Shown: positions 1 to 7,908, counted from the first letter of the stretch. The stretch: 15,360 nt of DNA from an uncultured Synergistales bacterium (GCA_937957815.1 CALFXN010000097.1:1-15360), one strand, 5' to 3'. Notes: generated by a model from the letters alone, not told the origin. Numbers and translations are program-made.

Positions 1-149
1 CCCGGTTCGAGAAGCATGACCTCGCCGCCCGACGTAATGCCTTACTGGTTCGTCTGACCCGCGGTCTCCTCTCCCTGTTCCTCCCATCCGAGGAAGAGGA
101 ATCTGTGCCCCCCCCGGTCGTACAGTGTCGTGGAACTGACGTGCTCCAT
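1..149 (-). pseudogene. MBL-fold / diiron (ODP-like) protein, 5' part, interrupted by in-frame TAA; runs off left edge
   Basis: ATG at 149, five bases after the stop of the GGDEF-EAL gene, with a Shine-Dalgarno-like GGAAGGGG about 9 bases upstream. The first 35 residues include GGHRFLFLGWEEQGEE and end in QTNQ. A TAA (42-44) follows, and the same frame then continues G-I-T-S-G-G-E-V-M-L-L-E-P-G to the window edge. From family memory, MBL-fold flavodiiron/ODP-type proteins begin with a strand-turn-strand of the form H-[RK]-F...LGW-[DE]-E...NQYLI..GGE...L-[DE]-PG, so the TAA sits where a Tyr (TAT/TAC) is expected. Homology on both sides in one frame points to a one-base nonsense change rather than a frameshift. 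Such proteins bind a nonheme diiron centre and can sense or reduce O2; the metal ligands would lie outside the window. It could be a true pseudogene, a sequencing error, or a short peptide by chance. Confidence 0.6.
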
Positions 150-154
150 AACGC

Positions 155-2662
155 TCAACCCCTTCCTGGAGTGGTGTTCCGTATGAAAGAAGCCCCGGCG
201 TCCCCGCCCTTCAGATTCCTGACAGCTTCCCGCGGCGGCAGGGGGTGACCGAGAAGATACCCATGGACCAGGTCGCACCCCTCCGAGCGCAGGAATTCGA
301 GTTGCCCCGGCGTTTCGACCCCTTCCGCGAGAACGGAGATCCCGAGCGAATGCGCGAGATGGATGATCGTCCGCGAGATGGCGACGTTGCTCGCGTCCTC
401 CGGGATGTTCGAGAGAAAGGATTTGTCGATCTTGATGATGTCGATCGGCAGCGCCTTGAGGCGAGAGAGAGACGAATAGCCCGTGCCGAAATCGTCGATG
501 AGGATGTGGACGCCCATGTCCCGGAGTCCGAAAAGCGTCTTCTTCGCGCTGTCGACGTTCCCGATGATGCCCTGCTCGGTCACCTCGACGCCGACGACCG
601 ACGGCGGAACGCCTGCCTCGTCCATGACGCCCCGGATCCGCTCGAGAAGTTTCGACGAGTGGAATTGCCGCGGAGACAGGTTGATTTCGACGCGGAAAGC
701 CGGGACGTTCTCCTTCGTCCACTCGGCGCGTTGCCGCATCGCTTCGGCGAGAACCCAGTCCCCGACCGGGACGATGAGTCCGGAATCTTCGGCCACGGGA
801 ATGAAGTCCATCGGAGGAACGAGCCCCCGTTCGGGGTCGTTCCATCTGAGAAGCGCCTCCATGCCGCGGATCTGGCCGTCGGCGAGCGACATCATCGGCT
901 GGTAATGCAGCACGAACTCGCGCTTCTCGATCGCGCCCCTGAGCGCGTTTTCCATGCGAAGCCGCATCGACGAGCGTTCGCCGAGTTCGGGCGTGAAGAA
1001 CCGGTATGCGCTCGTTCCGATCTCCTTGGCCTTGCTCATCGCCATGTCGGCCTTCTTGAGGAGCGCATCGGGGCTCGTTCCGTCCTCCGGACAGACCGCA
1101 ATGCCGATCGAGGCGCTGACGAAGAGCGTCTGTCCCCCCGCGAGCACGGGACGATCGAAGCTCCGCACGAGCGAGTCCGCCAGCGACGCGATCCGTTCGA
1201 CCGATTCCGCGTCCGGGAGAAGAATGTAGAAATCGTCCCCTCCGACGCGCGTCACGGTCGGCCCCTCGCCGAGCGATGCCGACAGGCGTTCGGCAACCGC
1301 CTGGAGAACCTGGTCGCCGACGAGATGCCCCAGCGTGTCGTTGATGTTCTTGAAGCGGTTGATGTCGAAAACCATGACGCCGATGCGGGGTACGGGACGT
1401 TCCCGGTCCGCGAGTTCCTGCTGCAGGCGATCGAGGAAGACCGACCGTGCGGGGAGCCCCGTGAGATAGTCGTAGTTCGTCCGCAATTCGAGCTGCGCCT
1501 CCGCGAAACGCACTTCCGACAGATCGTTGAAGACCGAGACATATTCGGAGACGTTTCCTTCCCTGTCGTATACGGCCGTGACCGTCATCCATTCGGGGTA
1601 GATCTCTCCGTTTTTTCGCCGGTTCCAGATCTCGCCCTCCCACTTTCCGCGGCGCAGGAGCGTGTTCCAGAATCCTTCGTAGAATTCGCCGCCGTGACGG
1701 TCGGACTTGAGAATCCTCGGATTCCGTCCGACCGCTTCCGGCGCCGTGTAGCCCGTGATCGCGGTGAATGCGGCGTTCACGCGCCGGATCGTGCCGGCCG
1801 CGTCCGTGATGACGATCCCTTCGATAGTGTTGTCGAAGACGCTCGCGGCAAGCTGGAGCTCCTTTTCGGCACGCCGGCTTTCGGTAATGTCCCGTGTCGT
1901 TCCGACAACGCGCACGACATTTTCCGCGTCGTCCCGGACCGTCCTGGCGACGGCGAGCAGCGTCCGCTCGCCGCCTCCGGGAGGCAGCATCCGGTATTCG
2001 TACGACGCGGAATCGAGATTTCCCGAAAGGATTCGTTCCGCAATCGCACGGATTTGCCCGCGATCGTCGGGGTGGACGAACCGATAGAACACTTCCCGGC
2101 TCGGCGTGCATTCATTCCGTACGCAGCCGATCATCCGGAAGATGTTGTCCGACCAGATCATCGTCCCCGAGACGAGATCCATCTCCCACGACCCCATGTT
2201 CACGAGAGCCTGCGCTTCGTTGAGCATGTCCTCGCTCCGCCTGAGGTTCGCGAGGGTCCGCGTGTATTCCGTTATATCCCGCCCCATGGCGACGAGGAGG
2301 TCCCGTGTTCCGTCCTTCGAGAAGAACGGGACACGGATCACATCGAAGGTCCTGACCGCTCCGTCGCGATCCGGGATCGCGACCTCTCGCCGCGTGACGT
2401 CCCCGTTCCTCCACGTCTCTTCGTCAGCTTCCGATGCGCGCAGAAAGAGGTCGCCGTACGACGGGAAGAGGGCCGCAAGATCCTGAAATGCCGCTCCGGC
2501 ATACTCCCTTTCGTCGATCCCGAAAAGACGTTTCGCCGTCCCGTTGGCGAAGAGCCACCGACCGGTTCCGTCCCGGATTACGAACATATCGGGGGAAACG
2601 TCGAAGAGTCGCCTCACGTCGACACCGCGTTCTCGAAATTCGGCGTCCGGAATCCGGTCCAT
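155..2662 (-). CDS. PAS-PAS-PAS-GGDEF-EAL cyclic-di-GMP signalling protein
   Basis: 835 residues, cytoplasmic, no membrane segment or signal peptide. PAS domains lie at about 15-135, 150-265 (ending in the PAC-like RVVGTTRDITESR) and 272-388. GGDEF follows at about 395-560 and EAL at about 568-820. The diguanylate cyclase signature reads G474-G-D-D-F478, so the usual Glu is Asp, and no RxxD inhibitory site precedes it. The EAL half looks active: E602-A-L, N661 in NLSPRQF, E693 in VEVTE, D723-D724 in DDFGTGYSS, K744 in KIDKSF, and AEGVET at 779-784. I infer mainly c-di-GMP hydrolysis to pGpG, tuned by PAS-sensed signals. The start MDRIPD lies 8 bases after the stop of the glycosyltransferase gene, with GGGGAG upstream. 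The frame stays open to 3361, but that extension overlaps the glycosyltransferase and looks non-coding. The MBL/diiron gene follows 5 bases on, suggesting a redox-linked operon. Confidence 0.93.
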   Translation of the reverse strand: MDRIPDAEFRERGVDVRRLFDVSPDMFVIRDGTGRWLFANGTAKRLFGIDEREYAGAAFQDLAALFPSYGDLFLRASEADEETWRNGDVTRREVAIPDRDGAVRTFDVIRVPFFSKDGTRDLLVAMGRDITEYTRTLANLRRSEDMLNEAQALVNMGSWEMDLVSGTMIWSDNIFRMIGCVRNECTPSREVFYRFVHPDDRGQIRAIAERILSGNLDSASYEYRMLPPGGGERTLLAVARTVRDDAENVVRVVGTTRDITESRRAEKELQLAASVFDNTIEGIVITDAAGTIRRVNAAFTAITGYTAPEAVGRNPRILKSDRHGGEFYEGFWNTLLRRGKWEGEIWNRRKNGEIYPEWMTVTAVYDREGNVSEYVSVFNDLSEVRFAEAQLELRTNYDYLTGLPARSVFLDRLQQELADRERPVPRIGVMVFDINRFKNINDTLGHLVGDQVLQAVAERLSASLGEGPTVTRVGGDDFYILLPDAESVERIASLADSLVRSFDRPVLAGGQTLFVSASIGIAVCPEDGTSPDALLKKADMAMSKAKEIGTSAYRFFTPELGERSSMRLRMENALRGAIEKREFVLHYQPMMSLADGQIRGMEALLRWNDPERGLVPPMDFIPVAEDSGLIVPVGDWVLAEAMRQRAEWTKENVPAFRVEINLSPRQFHSSKLLERIRGVMDEAGVPPSVVGVEVTEQGIIGNVDSAKKTLFGLRDMGVHILIDDFGTGYSSLSRLKALPIDIIKIDKSFLSNIPEDASNVAISRTIIHLAHSLGISVLAEGVETPGQLEFLRSEGCDLVHGYLLGHPLPPREAVRNLKGGDAGASFIRNTTPGRG

Positions 2663-2670
2663 GCGGCGAT

Positions 2671-3792
2671 TCAGCTCCCCGCCGCGAGCGATGTCTCGCC
2701 CAGGATCGTTTCGACGAGGGTCGTCGCCGCGTTCGGGAACGCGAGGGCGCGCGAGCGCTTCCGCATCGTCGCGAGCTGCCGCCGGTCGCGCGAAAGTCGC
2801 AGGAATATCGAGCCGACGTCGTCCGCCGAACGCGCGAGGATCCCGGCGCCGTTCTCCTGGAGATACATGGAATTGTTGATCTCCTGCTTCGGGATGGGGT
2901 TCACGAGGATCATCGGAATTCCCGTACAGAGCGCCTCGCTGACGGTCAGGCCGCCGGGCTTCGTGACCAGCAGGTCGGAACGCCGCATGAAAGAGTCGAG
3001 ATCGCTCACGAACCCGTACGTCGAAAGACGGACGTTCGGAGGCATATCGACGCGTTCGAGATCCCTCAGAAGGTCCCGGTTCCGTCCCGTCACGATCGTG
3101 AGATCCGTTTCGACGCCCGTTCGCCCGAGCGATCCCATGATGTCGAGCGCGAGTGAATTCGGAATGCTGCTCGTCACGAAGAGCGTCCTGAAACGTCCAT
3201 CGGAGGACGGCTCCGGCGGAGTTCCGTCGCACCCGGCATACGCACGCATGACGGGGATTCCGGACATCGTGATCCGCTCCGCCGGAACGCCCCCGTCGAG
3301 CAGGCCGGTGCGGATCCATTCGCTCGCGATGAAATAGCGGTCGACGTATTCGTTGAGCCACATCCTGTGAAGGCCGTAGTCCGTGATGATCGTATAGATC
3401 CGGCCGCCGTAGAGCCCCTGTTTCTTCATGCGCGAAACGACGTTCAGCGGAAAGAAGTGCGTGCAGAGGATGACCTCCGGCTCATTTTCCGCGATGTACC
3501 GCATGAATTTCGTGACCTGGTTCATCGTGATGCTCTCGAGAAAGCGAAGCATCACGCTCTCCTCGCGGTTCTGGTCCGTGAGATCGTACATCATCCGGCA
3601 CGCGAGGTGCGAATGCTCGCTCACGAACGCGTAGACGTCGCTGTACGACCATTTGAACAGATCGCTGGAGAAATCCAGAAGATCCATGATCACGTTCGGC
3701 ACTCCCATGCGGTCGAATTCTTCCCGGACCGCACGGGCCGCCATGCGGTGACCGTTCCCGGCGGTCACGTAGACGATATGCACCGGCCTCAT
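2671..3792 (-). CDS. GT28 family glycosyltransferase, MGDG synthase / processive diacylglycerol glucosyltransferase-like
   Basis: 373 residues, GT-B fold. The N-terminal acceptor half opens with HIVYVTAGNGHRMAARAV (residues 5-22), the Gly-rich loop plus His typical of MGDG synthase and UgtP-type enzymes. The C-terminal donor half has TKPGGLTVSEAL (277-288), followed by GIP and a P-x-x-x-Q-E-x-N-N segment (residues 299-307), which bind the nucleotide sugar in this family. The expected reaction is transfer of glucose or galactose from a UDP-sugar to a lipid acceptor such as diacylglycerol at the inner membrane face; MurG-like activity is less likely because the N-terminal half is of the diacylglycerol type. 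The start at 3792 is chosen over 3849 because GGGAGG lies 7 bases upstream of 3792, while the extra 19 residues are unlike the family and overlap the promoter. It is first in an operon with the GGDEF-EAL gene (8-base gap). Substrate is not determinable here. Confidence 0.88.
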   Translation of the reverse strand: MRPVHIVYVTAGNGHRMAARAVREEFDRMGVPNVIMDLLDFSSDLFKWSYSDVYAFVSEHSHLACRMMYDLTDQNREESVMLRFLESITMNQVTKFMRYIAENEPEVILCTHFFPLNVVSRMKKQGLYGGRIYTIITDYGLHRMWLNEYVDRYFIASEWIRTGLLDGGVPAERITMSGIPVMRAYAGCDGTPPEPSSDGRFRTLFVTSSIPNSLALDIMGSLGRTGVETDLTIVTGRNRDLLRDLERVDMPPNVRLSTYGFVSDLDSFMRRSDLLVTKPGGLTVSEALCTGIPMILVNPIPKQEINNSMYLQENGAGILARSADDVGSIFLRLSRDRRQLATMRKRSRALAFPNAATTLVETILGETSLAAGS

Positions 3793-3799
3793 GCCGAAA

Positions 3800-3805
3800 C
3801 CTCCC
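3800..3805 (-). promoter_or_regulatory. Ribosome binding site that fixes the start of the GT28 gene
   Basis: GGGAGG on the minus strand, 7 bases before the ATG at 3792. It decides between this ATG and the upstream in-frame ATG at 3849. Confidence 0.8.
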
Positions 3806-3850
3806 GACTCCGTGTGATTGTGATGCGTGATATCGGACACGAACGCCACA

Positions 3851-3856
3851 ATTATA
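3851..3856 (-). promoter_or_regulatory. -10 box for the GT28/GGDEF-EAL operon
   Basis: Perfect TATAAT on the minus strand in the divergent intergenic region, about 59 bases before the ATG at 3792. No good -35 hexamer is seen 16-18 bases upstream. The predicted start point near 3844 would give a leader of about 50 bases. Confidence 0.5.
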
Positions 3857-3871
3857 CCCGACGCCGCATGT

Positions 3872-3877
3872 TAGAAT
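3872..3877 (+). promoter_or_regulatory. manC: -10 box for manC
   Basis: TAGAAT on the plus strand (5 of 6 to consensus), about 60 bases before the manC ATG, with no strong -35. It faces away from the minus-strand TATAAT at 3851-3856, with only 15 bases between them, so the two promoters probably overlap and could compete. Confidence 0.4.
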
Positions 3878-3937
3878 GGTTCCCGGTATGCGACGGAACG
3901 TCGCCGATCAATTTCCGGACGGGAGGAAGATCCGTAC

Positions 3938-5344
3938 ATGGCCAATGCCACGCACAGAACGATGCACGCGCTCATTCTTGCGGGCGGAAGCGGGACCCGG
4001 CTCTGGCCGCTCTCGCGCGAGGAGCTTCCCAAACAGTTTCTGTCCCTGTCGGGAACGCGGACGCTGTTGCAGCAAACCGCCGACCGGATGTGCGCCGTCG
4101 TGCCTCCGTCGCGGATCCGTGTCGTCGCGTCGGAACGATGGCGGAGTCTCGTCACCCATCAGCTGAAAGACATCGTCGGAATTCCGAAGGATCCCGTCGT
4201 CGGCGAGCCTGCCGCGCGAAGCACCGCACCCGCCATAGCGCTCGGCGCGACACACCTTCTGGACGAAGGAGCGGCCCCGGACGATCTGTTGCTGGTCTGC
4301 CCGAGCGACCACTATATCGCCGACCGGGAGGCATTCTCTCGCGCCGTCGAAATCGCTTCCGAAGCGGCGTCGGATGACGCGCTCGTCACGTTCGGCATCG
4401 TGCCGGAGTGGCCTGAGACGGGGTACGGCTATATCGAAGCTCCTCCTGACGAATCTCTCCCCTGGCGCAATGTATCGCGCTTCGTGGAAAAACCGGACGC
4501 GGCGACCGCGCAAGCGTACATCGATTCGGGGAATTTTTTCTGGAACGCGGGGATCTTCTGCTTTTCGATTACATCTTTCCTGTCCGCTCTCGACGAATAC
4601 ATCCCGGACCTCGGAGCGCTCGCCCGGCTGGGGAGCGCCGCGCTGACGGAGGCGTTCCCGTCGCTTCCTCCGGCTCCGCTGGAGTACAGCATCATGGAGA
4701 AGATCGGCGGCATCCGATGCGTACCGCTCGCGGCCGGATGGTCCGACGTCGGCTGTTGGGACACGGTCTACGACGTTTCGCCGAAAGACGTCTCGGGAAA
4801 CGCGACATCAGGCGACGTTCAGCTTTTCGACTCGTCCAACACGCTGGTGCGCGGAGACAGGCGCCTGGTCGTCGGAATGGGACTGACCAATATGATCGTC
4901 GTCGACACGCAGGACGCGCTCATGGTGGCGAACCGCGGCTGCTGCCAAAACATGCGCGGCATGATCCACGCCCTGAAATCGCTGCACCGCCGCGAACTCG
5001 TCGAGACACCGGAGAGCACGCGGCCGTGGGGAACATATCGCGTTCTCTTCCAGGGAGACCGGTTCAAGATCAAGCATATCACCATCAATCCCGGTATGCG
5101 GTTGAGTCTACAGTATCACTTCCACCGTTCGGAGCACTGGGTGGTCGTTCGCGGAACCGCAAAGGTCTCCGTGAACGACAGGGAGCAGCTCTTTCACGAG
5201 GGAGAGAGCGTCTTCGTCCCGAAGAGCGCCGTCCACAGACTGGAGAACCCCGGGCGAGTCCCGCTCGAGATCGTCGAGATCCAGAACGGGGAATACCTCG
5301 GGGAGGACGACATCATCCGAATTCAGGACGACTTCAACCGGTAA
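3938..5344 (+). CDS. manC: Bifunctional mannose-1-phosphate guanylyltransferase / mannose-6-phosphate isomerase (type II PMI)
   Basis: 468 residues, full length for the ManC/AlgA family. The N-terminal nucleotidyltransferase has the pyrophosphorylase signature GGSGTRLWPLSR (16-27) with Lys32 in PKQF, then GYGYIEA (162-168), FVEKPD (182-187), FFWNAGIF (200-207) and GWSDVGCWD (267-275). The C-terminal cupin isomerase has RPWGTY (362-367) and the metal-binding QYHFHRSEHW (392-401), plus His433. It interconverts fructose-6-P and mannose-6-P and makes GDP-mannose from mannose-1-P and GTP in the cytoplasm; the phosphomannomutase step is not encoded here. ATG 3938 has GGGAGG about 11 bases upstream; the in-frame ATG at residue 9 has none. 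It is transcribed alone, converging on the polysaccharide operon with 19 bases between stop codons and no clear terminator. GDP-mannose may feed that polysaccharide, or LPS, so it is not proof of a mannose-containing product. Confidence 0.97.
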   Translation: MANATHRTMHALILAGGSGTRLWPLSREELPKQFLSLSGTRTLLQQTADRMCAVVPPSRIRVVASERWRSLVTHQLKDIVGIPKDPVVGEPAARSTAPAIALGATHLLDEGAAPDDLLLVCPSDHYIADREAFSRAVEIASEAASDDALVTFGIVPEWPETGYGYIEAPPDESLPWRNVSRFVEKPDAATAQAYIDSGNFFWNAGIFCFSITSFLSALDEYIPDLGALARLGSAALTEAFPSLPPAPLEYSIMEKIGGIRCVPLAAGWSDVGCWDTVYDVSPKDVSGNATSGDVQLFDSSNTLVRGDRRLVVGMGLTNMIVVDTQDALMVANRGCCQNMRGMIHALKSLHRRELVETPESTRPWGTYRVLFQGDRFKIKHITINPGMRLSLQYHFHRSEHWVVVRGTAKVSVNDREQLFHEGESVFVPKSAVHRLENPGRVPLEIVEIQNGEYLGEDDIIRIQDDFNR

Positions 5345-5363
5345 AGGCGGGAAGACGCCGCGA

Positions 5364-6488
5364 TCATTTCCCGGTAATTTCGAGATACTCCCGAAGCGCG
5401 AGCAGAACCGTGGCGGCGTCCCAGATCCAGGCGCCGCCATTTTTCGCCTCCCTTTCGAGACGCCGCGCCTCCGGCAAAACATCCAAAAGGACACGCTCCG
5501 CGAAGTTCCGGTCGCCGCACGCCAGCGCAAGGCGCAGGACGATCGCCATGTGGCCCGCCGACATCCGGTCGCATCCACGGTCGACGAAAGCCCGCTCTCC
5601 CGTGTCGCCATAGATGGCGTCTCCGATATCCGGCCATCGGGCGGCAATGAATGCGAGCGTTCTCCGTGCCGCTTCCGGAACGCTTCGCGCGATTCCGAGC
5701 GCGATCGCCGCGGAATCCCCCGGCTTGACGATGAAGTTCGGCGAAAAATGGAACGATGGAAGACACCCTCCGAAAAGAGAGTGAAGTTCGGGATCGAAGG
5801 AGCTGTGGAAGAGGCCATTCGGAAGAAACGCTTCGAGGACGAACGCGCGTGAACGCGCGGCAAGCCCTCTGAGGAGGTCGCCTTTTCCCGGGTCGCCTGC
5901 GGATGCCGCAAGCTCGTCGAGCAGATCCGGCGCGTACCCGAGCGTGTAGCTGTTCGGCGAAAACGCGCCGGTTCCGTAGTTGTAGTAGTTCCGGACGCGC
6001 CATGTCCGTCCGACCCCGTCTTCGTGCATCGCGTACCCGTCCGCAAGGTCCGTCGCCTCCCGAAGCAGTTCCTCGTCGCCGAAGCGGCGCGCTCCGGCGA
6101 CGAGCGCTTCGACGCACAGCAGGATCTCCGTCGTTCCCGTGGCGTCCTTCTCCCCTCGACGGCCCAGACGCCACGAAACCGTCCGGCGGATGCGCCCCGC
6201 CACGTCAACCGAAACGACATACCCTTCCATCCCGGCGCGGATCTCATCGAACAGCCGCCTGTCCCCTGCCGCCGCGGCGGCGATCCACATCGTCGCACCG
6301 TCGACGGCGTACGAAAACCCGTCCTCCCGCGCAATTCTGCCCGGAGGGCCCGAAGCCCGAAGCGCAGTCGAAAGCCCGTCTGCTGCGCTCCCGACCGGGG
6401 ACGGCACTCCGGATCGCGCCGGCGCAACCGCCGGGAAAAGAAGGCTATGGACGCACAACAGGAACAGAAACCGGCCGAACGTGTTCAT
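5364..6488 (-). CDS. Secreted (alpha/alpha)6-barrel glycosidase-like protein, distantly GH8/BcsZ-like
   Basis: 374 residues with an N-terminal hydrophobic signal (about 4-24, APA before the mature part), so periplasmic or exported. The remainder is alternating amphipathic helices with aromatic, Gly-rich turns, typical of six-hairpin glycosidases. Residues 55-81 (EDGFSY...W.AAAAAGDRRLFDEI) resemble the GH8 segment that carries SEG-x-SYG-M, and FSPNSYTLGYAPDLLDEL later resembles the GH8 NPSY region. The GH8 general-acid Glu would align with Asp56, and the base Asp is not obvious, so activity may be altered or absent. Family placement is my inference. It is last in the polysaccharide operon and overlaps the preceding membrane-protein gene by 44 bases. 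The start has GAGG about 9 bases upstream. Its likely role is trimming or releasing nascent polymer, as BcsZ does for cellulose. Confidence 0.8.
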   Translation of the reverse strand: MNTFGRFLFLLCVHSLLFPAVAPARSGVPSPVGSAADGLSTALRASGPPGRIAREDGFSYAVDGATMWIAAAAAGDRRLFDEIRAGMEGYVVSVDVAGRIRRTVSWRLGRRGEKDATGTTEILLCVEALVAGARRFGDEELLREATDLADGYAMHEDGVGRTWRVRNYYNYGTGAFSPNSYTLGYAPDLLDELAASAGDPGKGDLLRGLAARSRAFVLEAFLPNGLFHSSFDPELHSLFGGCLPSFHFSPNFIVKPGDSAAIALGIARSVPEAARRTLAFIAARWPDIGDAIYGDTGERAFVDRGCDRMSAGHMAIVLRLALACGDRNFAERVLLDVLPEARRLEREAKNGGAWIWDAATVLLALREYLEITGK

Positions 6489-7908
6489 GCTGTGTCGCCT
6501 CTTCCCGAAGGATCACCTTCCAAAATCCGTTGCCGAAAAAGATTCTTTCCGAGATCTCCCGCGTCGCGGACGACGGGAGCACCGCGATTCGCGAGGCGCT
6601 CCCCCTGGGCGCGCGGGAGACATCCGAAAGAAAGGCGAGGACGTCCGCGCCGTCTTCCGGCAACGACACCGGCTCGCGGGAACGCGTCACGCTTCTGAGG
6701 AATGCGGCCGTTTCCGCGTCCTCGGGGTACAGCGCGGCGATCTCCGGTTCTCCCTGAAGCGCCTGTTCCCACATCTCCAACAGCGACCATGTCCGTGGAA
6801 GTTCATACCACCCGACAGCCGAGAGAACGACGAGCAGCGTCAGTACGGGCACATTTCGCCGCCAGCCGCGGGGGGCGGCGGCCACGGCCGCGAGGCAGAG
6901 CATCGTCCCCATCGCGAGAACGAGGACGGGAATCTTTTCGTCGGAATCCCTTCCGAGAACGAACAGCGCCGCCAGAATCAGAAGATGCGCGATCCAGAAG
7001 GATTCGAAACGAACCATCCGGCCCCTGTCGCAGATCGTGAACGCTCCGTCGCGCGTCAGCATCAGTCGGCACGACGCGTCGTTTTCCGGATAGGACTGCC
7101 GGCCAATCACAAAGAAAATACAGGCGAGAAGGAGAAGGGAAAGCCGGCTCGAACCCCATATTGCATACAGGGCCCGGACGTTCGGAAAGAGCGGTCCGCC
7201 GCGCTCGTAGATCCAGTGCAGGAAGGCCCAGCCGCCTCCGAGAAGGGCAAACGGGGAGAACAGGACGATATAGAGCGCCAGCTTCCTGTCGCGATCTCCG
7301 GGAAACAGCATCCAGAGGATCATCGCCATGCCGATGACGTAATACAGCGCCGCGGGGTGGACGAACGGCGCCGCCCCGAGCGCAAGGCCCGCTACGAAAA
7401 GGAAGAACGTCCGTTCCAGAACGGCATAGGACAGGAGGGAAAACGCCGCGATGGAGCAGAACGCCAGAAGCAGCGCCCCGCCGGGACTCGTCGTCCCCGT
7501 GAACAGCAACGAAGGCGACGAGAGGGCGGCGAGGAAAAACGCGAAAAATCCGGGACCTTCAAGATGAGATCGCGTCGCAAGAAACAGAAGGACGCCCGTA
7601 AGCGTGGACACGCCCAGCGCACAGAGCACCCCCCATCCGGCGACGACGCCGTCCGGCGTCCTCCGGAAAAACGGGAAAACGGCTTTCCAGAGGACATGAA
7701 CGCCAAGCGGCTTTCGCAGGATCGAGTCGGCCACGGAAAGCCCCTCGGGATCCCGCGCTTCGAGGAGCATCGGAAATGCCTCGGGAAGAAGGAATTTTTC
7801 CGCAAGCGGGACCGTCACCGTGCAGAACAGCGGCAACAACAGCGCCAGTGCGAAAAGCGCGCCTAAGAACTTACGCTGTCGGGTGTTCCGTATGGGACGC
7901 AAGTCCAT
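6445..7908 (-). CDS. Polytopic inner-membrane protein, possibly GT-C type glycosyltransferase
   Basis: 487 residues with a basic N-terminus and about 11 hydrophobic segments, roughly at 13-33, 86-110, 118-135, 142-182 (probably two), 186-203, 209-229, 256-269, 304-320, 326-345 and 352-367. A soluble C-terminal tail of about 110 residues follows. After the first membrane segment, residues 66-112 (KPLGVHVLW...FPFFRRTPDGV...) recall the PPL-hyl-L...lfG pattern of PMT/ArnT-like GT-C enzymes. No catalytic Asp/Glu pair can be assigned, so this is only a suggestion; a flippase-like or structural role is possible. The gene overlaps the GT2 gene upstream by 38 bases and the glycosidase-like gene downstream by 44. 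GGGAG lies about 10 bases before the ATG at 7908. Its job is presumably to modify or help move the polysaccharide made by the GT2 synthase. Confidence 0.85.
   Translation of the reverse strand: MDLRPIRNTRQRKFLGALFALALLLPLFCTVTVPLAEKFLLPEAFPMLLEARDPEGLSVADSILRKPLGVHVLWKAVFPFFRRTPDGVVAGWGVLCALGVSTLTGVLLFLATRSHLEGPGFFAFFLAALSSPSLLFTGTTSPGGALLLAFCSIAAFSLLSYAVLERTFFLFVAGLALGAAPFVHPAALYYVIGMAMILWMLFPGDRDRKLALYIVLFSPFALLGGGWAFLHWIYERGGPLFPNVRALYAIWGSSRLSLLLLACIFFVIGRQSYPENDASCRLMLTRDGAFTICDRGRMVRFESFWIAHLLILAALFVLGRDSDEKIPVLVLAMGTMLCLAAVAAAPRGWRRNVPVLTLLVVLSAVGWYELPRTWSLLEMWEQALQGEPEIAALYPEDAETAAFLRSVTRSREPVSLPEDGADVLAFLSDVSRAPRGSASRIAVLPSSATREISERIFFGNGFWKVILREEATQHEHVRPVSVPVVRP

Noticed and set aside
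150..2111. Long minus-strand frame leading into the MBL-type start
   Set aside because: Everything before ATG 149 is a shadow of the GGDEF-EAL gene. Only the last 35 codons look like a real protein.
245..3337. Plus-strand open frame of 1030 codons opposite the GT28 and GGDEF-EAL genes
   Set aside because: It spans two well-recognised minus-strand genes and their junction, is Arg-rich and low-complexity, and shows no motif. It is a high-GC codon-bias shadow.
2663..3361. Upstream extension of the GGDEF-EAL frame to an ATG at 3361
   Set aside because: The extra 233 codons are Arg-rich, overlap the GT28 gene and lack PAS-like sequence. The ATG at 2662 is right after the previous stop with a ribosome site.
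5340..5385. Possible bidirectional terminator between manC and the glycosidase-like gene
   Set aside because: Only a 4-bp stem (GGCG/CGCC) and no T-run on either strand.
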